Assembly (NCBI GenBank): GCA_001067655.1
Contig: JUNU01000095.1
Location: forward strand, 1 to 8,808
DNA length: 8,808 bases
Source of the DNA: Neisseria lactamica
Lineage (GTDB): Bacteria > Pseudomonadota > Gammaproteobacteria > Burkholderiales > Neisseriaceae
Reading direction: 5' to 3'
Positions 5,992-8,808 of this stretch are shown in pieces. The notes beneath the pieces were generated by a model, which saw nothing but the letters and a program-made list of their open reading frames with translations, was not told where the DNA came from and did not search any database. How positions within the stretch are numbered: the stretch's first letter is position 1; the number at the start of each line of letters is the position of its first letter. Both the position numbers and the translations under genes were made by a program.

Positions 5992-6356
5992 AAATCAATG
6001 TAATCATCATTATCCATAAAATAGTTCAACGCCTCAACAAATTGCTCTTTTGTAAATTTAGGGTAGCGTTCATCTAGATCATCATAAACATCCGTTAATA
6101 CATCCCCACTACATAAAACTTCCAATCCATTTTGTCTTACGAAATCAGGTAATAACTCTTTTCCATTAATTATCTTAGGACTACCACCGAAATAACAAAC
6201 TGTATTTAAATGGATAACATTATTATCTTCATCAGGAGAAATATATAGATATGGAAACTTTGCAAATCTATCCATATTTTCATTAATGAATAATTCTACA
6301 AAATGAACAACATCCGAAATACTAATTTTTCTTCCATAATATTTTTCTAAATTCAT
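5988..6356 (-). CDS. Small acidic protein, possible toxin-immunity protein
   Basis: I do not recognise this 122-residue protein with certainty. It is acidic, soluble-looking, lacks a signal peptide or membrane segment, begins MNLEKYYGRKISISDVVHFV and ends in a cluster of Asp residues (MDNDDYIDF). Size, charge, lack of cysteine-rich or catalytic motifs and the AT-rich setting resemble immunity proteins of polymorphic toxin loci (MafB/CDI type), which often stand as orphans in Neisseria. The start is the second ATG (6354-6356): AAGG at 6364-6367 lies 7 bases upstream of it but only 1 base from the first ATG at 6360-6362. A TATAAT at 6435-6440 on the minus strand is a possible -10 without a good -35. 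Base composition is very different from the flanking genes (22% and 27% GC in two 60-base lines counted). Confidence 0.6.
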   Translation of the reverse strand: MNLEKYYGRKISISDVVHFVELFINENMDRFAKFPYLYISPDEDNNVIHLNTVCYFGGSPKIINGKELLPDFVRQNGLEVLCSGDVLTDVYDDLDERYPKFTKEQFVEALNYFMDNDDYIDF

Positions 6357-6363
6357 TTTCATA

Positions 6364-6367
6364 CCTT
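6364..6367 (-). promoter_or_regulatory. Ribosome binding site deciding the start of the 122-residue protein
   Basis: AAGG on the minus strand, 7 bases before the ATG at 6354-6356. The site overlaps the TAA (6366-6368) of a 13-codon frame beginning at 6405-6407 (MKRLLQQKNLSKI), so that frame could act as a leader peptide or be a leftover gene start. Confidence 0.5.
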
Positions 6368-6445
6368 ATATTTTAGATAAATTCTTTTGTTGCAATAGCC
6401 GTTTCATCCTTCTTACAACCTAGCCTTCTTACTAATTATATTACT

Positions 6446-6607
6446 CTAAATTGAAAAAGTTTGCTCATTAAACTCAAAATAGATTTTATCGTCTTCGTTT
6501 TGATTGAAGGTTAAAGTGAAGTAATGAAAATTTTCCAAATCAAAATAGATATAAGATAAACCTTCATCATCAGACTCATCAAACAAGATCTCTATTGGCT
6601 TCCACAT
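6446..6607 (-). CDS. Small acidic frame of 53 residues, possibly a gene remnant
   Basis: From ATG 6605-6607 to TAG 6446-6448 the minus strand encodes 53 residues starting MWKPIEILFDESDDEG and ending FNEQTFSI. It is rich in Asp, Glu, Phe and Tyr with alternating hydrophobic residues, as in beta strands, and looks like protein rather than random AT-rich translation. The frame stays open upstream to a TAA at 6668-6670, with WKIGVYIKFIWISV just before the Met, but offers no start codon there. A weak GGA lies 8 bases before the ATG. Together with the 122-residue gene 89 bases downstream on the same strand it suggests a row of immunity-like genes, some decayed. I cannot name a family. Confidence 0.35.
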   Translation of the reverse strand: MWKPIEILFDESDDEGLSYIYFDLENFHYFTLTFNQNEDDKIYFEFNEQTFSI

Positions 6608-6908
6608 AACTGATATCCATATAAATTTTATATAAACCCCTATTTTCCAGCTTATTATTTTTTTATTTTATTCTTTATCCTTTATGCCAATCTTAACTCA
6701 TCGACATCATAGCATCTCTTTCTATGTAAACTTAAATAAAAAATTCAATTTTTTTTTTTGAAAATCAGAAAGCTCAATTAAATTCCAGCCTAAATAACTA
6801 TTATGCCATCAATTAGAAAACTGACAATTGAAACAAATTTCGTTTTTTCAGACAACTTTCCAAACCAAGCCTTTACAGCAAGTTACCCTGCCCTAAAATC
6901 TCAAAAAC
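6608..6908. other. AT-rich gap without a supported gene
   Basis: No complete gene is visible on either strand. The stretch includes the upstream part of the open frame ending at 6446, a run of 11 T at 6749-6759, and a degenerate DUS (10 of 12) at 6847-6858 on the minus strand. Minus-strand frames of 28-33 codons exist here, one running through the A11 side of the tract, but none has a start with a ribosome binding site. It looks like decayed DNA grading into the eno promoter region. Confidence 0.5.
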
Positions 6909-6917
6909 TGTTAGAAT
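6909..6917 (+). promoter_or_regulatory. Possible extended -10 promoter of eno
   Basis: TG-T-TAGAAT (TG at 6909-6910, TAGAAT at 6912-6917) matches an extended -10 element; no good -35 is seen. Transcription would begin near 6924, giving a leader of about 190 bases. A perfect TATAAT at 7016-7021, also without a clear -35, is an alternative nearer the gene. Confidence 0.35.
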
Positions 6918-7051
6918 ACGGGGCTGTTTGAGCATATATTGCTCCCTGTGCAAACCGATGTTGACGTGAAACAAACTTACAGTCGGTTTCATAGCAGTTT
7001 TGGCACCACCATCGGTATAATCGCCGTTGATGTGCTTTCAGCGATACTCAC

Positions 7052-7063
7052 AGGTCGTCTGAA
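7052..7063 (+). repeat. Single DUS upstream of eno
   Basis: An exact AGGTCGTCTGAA 50 bases before the eno start codon, not paired with an inverted copy, so it is not a terminator. It lies within the probable eno leader. Confidence 0.9.
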
Positions 7064-7101
7064 ATGTAACAAAGCTACTTTTCTTTTTTTCATCCTCATT
7101 T

Positions 7102-7105
7102 GGAG
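7102..7105 (+). promoter_or_regulatory. Ribosome binding site fixing the eno start
   Basis: GGAG, 7 bases before ATG 7113. It selects the conventional enolase N terminus (MSAIVDIFAREILDSRGNPT) over starts further upstream in the same frame. Confidence 0.8.
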
Positions 7106-7112
7106 AATATTC

Positions 7113-8399
<1,287 letters not shown>

Positions 8400-8415
8400 G
8401 AAAAGGTATTGATGT

Positions 8416-8694
8416 ATGAAGTGGGTAACTGTTGTTTTATCCATTGCGCTTGCTTACTGCCAATATAGCCTTTGGTTTGGAAAAGGCAGTATCGGGCATA
8501 CGGAAGAATTGCAGGAACAACTTTCCGTACAGGAGGAGAAAAACCAGACGCTCACTTTGCGCAACCAGTTCCTTGCTGCGGAAGTTGATGATTTGGCGAA
8601 CGGTCAAGAAGCGATTTCTGAAATTGCCCGTGTGGAATTGGGTTACGTCCAAGACGGCGAAACCTATTACCGTTTTATCGAACGCAGCCGTTAA
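8416..8694 (+). CDS. ftsB: Cell division protein FtsB
   Basis: FtsB is a small bitopic inner-membrane protein that forms the FtsQ-FtsB-FtsL complex and helps activate septal peptidoglycan synthesis. The 92-residue protein has a single N-terminal membrane helix (about 3-20, ending in QYSLWFGK, a segment shared with E. coli FtsB), then a periplasmic coiled coil (about 28-60, EELQEQLSVQEEKNQTLTLR) and the conserved DDLANGQEAISEIARVELG region (58-76) followed by GETYYR. It belongs to the DivIC/FtsB family. AAAAGG at 8401-8406 lies 9 bases before the ATG. It is probably co-transcribed with eno. Confidence 0.93.
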   Translation: MKWVTVVLSIALAYCQYSLWFGKGSIGHTEELQEQLSVQEEKNQTLTLRNQFLAAEVDDLANGQEAISEIARVELGYVQDGETYYRFIERSR

Positions 8695-8703
8695 TTGCCC
8701 TGA

Positions 8704-8740
8704 TGGGAATAAAAGGTCGTCTGAAAAAGAGTGATTCCCA
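8704..8740 (+). terminator. Hairpin after ftsB with a DUS in its loop
   Basis: TGGGAAT (8704-8710) pairs with ATTCCCA (8734-8740) around a 23-base loop holding an exact DUS at 8714-8725; AATTTTAG follows. Alternatively the DUS arm CGTCTGAAA (8718-8726) can pair with a damaged inverted copy TTTCAGACG (8764-8772). Either is a weaker terminator than the DUS pairs at 142-195 and 5720-5752. Confidence 0.45.
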
Positions 8741-8785
8741 AATTTTAGGTCTCTATAAATAACTTTCAGACGTTTCGTACAAGCA

Positions 8786-8808
8786 GGCTTCTGTGTGCCA
8801 CAGAAGCC
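8786..8808. terminator. Hairpin at the window edge, probable terminator
   Basis: GGCTTCTGTG (8786-8795) pairs perfectly with CACAGAAGCC (8799-8808) around a three-base loop. The stem reaches the last base of the window, so a following T run cannot be seen. Position after ftsB suits the terminator of the eno-ftsB transcript. Confidence 0.55.

Larger units (their letters stand above)
6924..7112 (+). promoter_or_regulatory. Structured leader region of eno
   Basis: The predicted leader contains hairpin GAGCA/TGCTC (6930-6934 with 6940-6944), a longer one AAACCGA/TCGGTTT (6952-6958 with 6983-6989), and a DUS at 7052-7063. The upstream in-frame extension of eno through this stretch has no resemblance to enolase, so it is treated as non-coding. 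Confidence 0.35.

Noticed and set aside
6939..7112. Upstream extension of enolase by 58 codons
   Set aside because: Enolase begins at ATG 7113 with a GGAG site; the extension contains a DUS and resembles no protein.

Overview
The window reads as the chromosome of a commensal Neisseria. It carries nine exact copies of AGGTCGTCTGAA, the DNA uptake sequence (DUS) dialect described for the N. mucosa/N. sicca type of commensal, and none of the meningococcal/gonococcal form ATGCCGTCTGAA. The left edge holds the end of a Correia (CREE/NEMIS) element, a Neisseria-specific miniature transposon. The proteins (GuaB, enolase, FtsB, HpnD, HpnE) are all beta-proteobacterial in character. I cannot fix the species from sequence alone.

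Layout, left to right. 1-236: Correia element end, a short stretch with no recognised gene, and a DUS-pair hairpin terminator. 237-2425 (minus): a two-gene operon, hpnD then hpnE, joined by an ATGA overlap; these are two of the three steps from farnesyl diphosphate to squalene. 2605-3465 (plus): an exported protein built of Sel1 repeats. 3610-4047 (minus): an exported DUF4124 protein with a coiled coil, convergent with the Sel1 gene across a strong shared hairpin. 4244-5707 (plus): guaB (IMP dehydrogenase), divergent from the DUF4124 gene. 5776-6607 (minus): a strikingly AT-rich patch holding a WG-repeat fragment, an immunity-like protein of 122 residues and a 53-residue acidic frame. 6608-7112: AT-rich non-coding DNA with a T11 tract, then the enolase leader. 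7113-8694 (plus): eno and ftsB, 16 bases apart and probably co-transcribed. The right edge has a DUS and a hairpin.

The housekeeping genes (guaB, eno, ftsB) are intact, with all catalytic residues I looked for. The accessory interest lies in the guaB-eno interval, which looks like a decaying acquired patch of the kind left by polymorphic-toxin/immunity loci; in the two exported proteins of unknown role; and in a squalene-type pathway pair seen here without HpnC or a cyclase. I do not see a complete undescribed system. The island is the best candidate for a second look.
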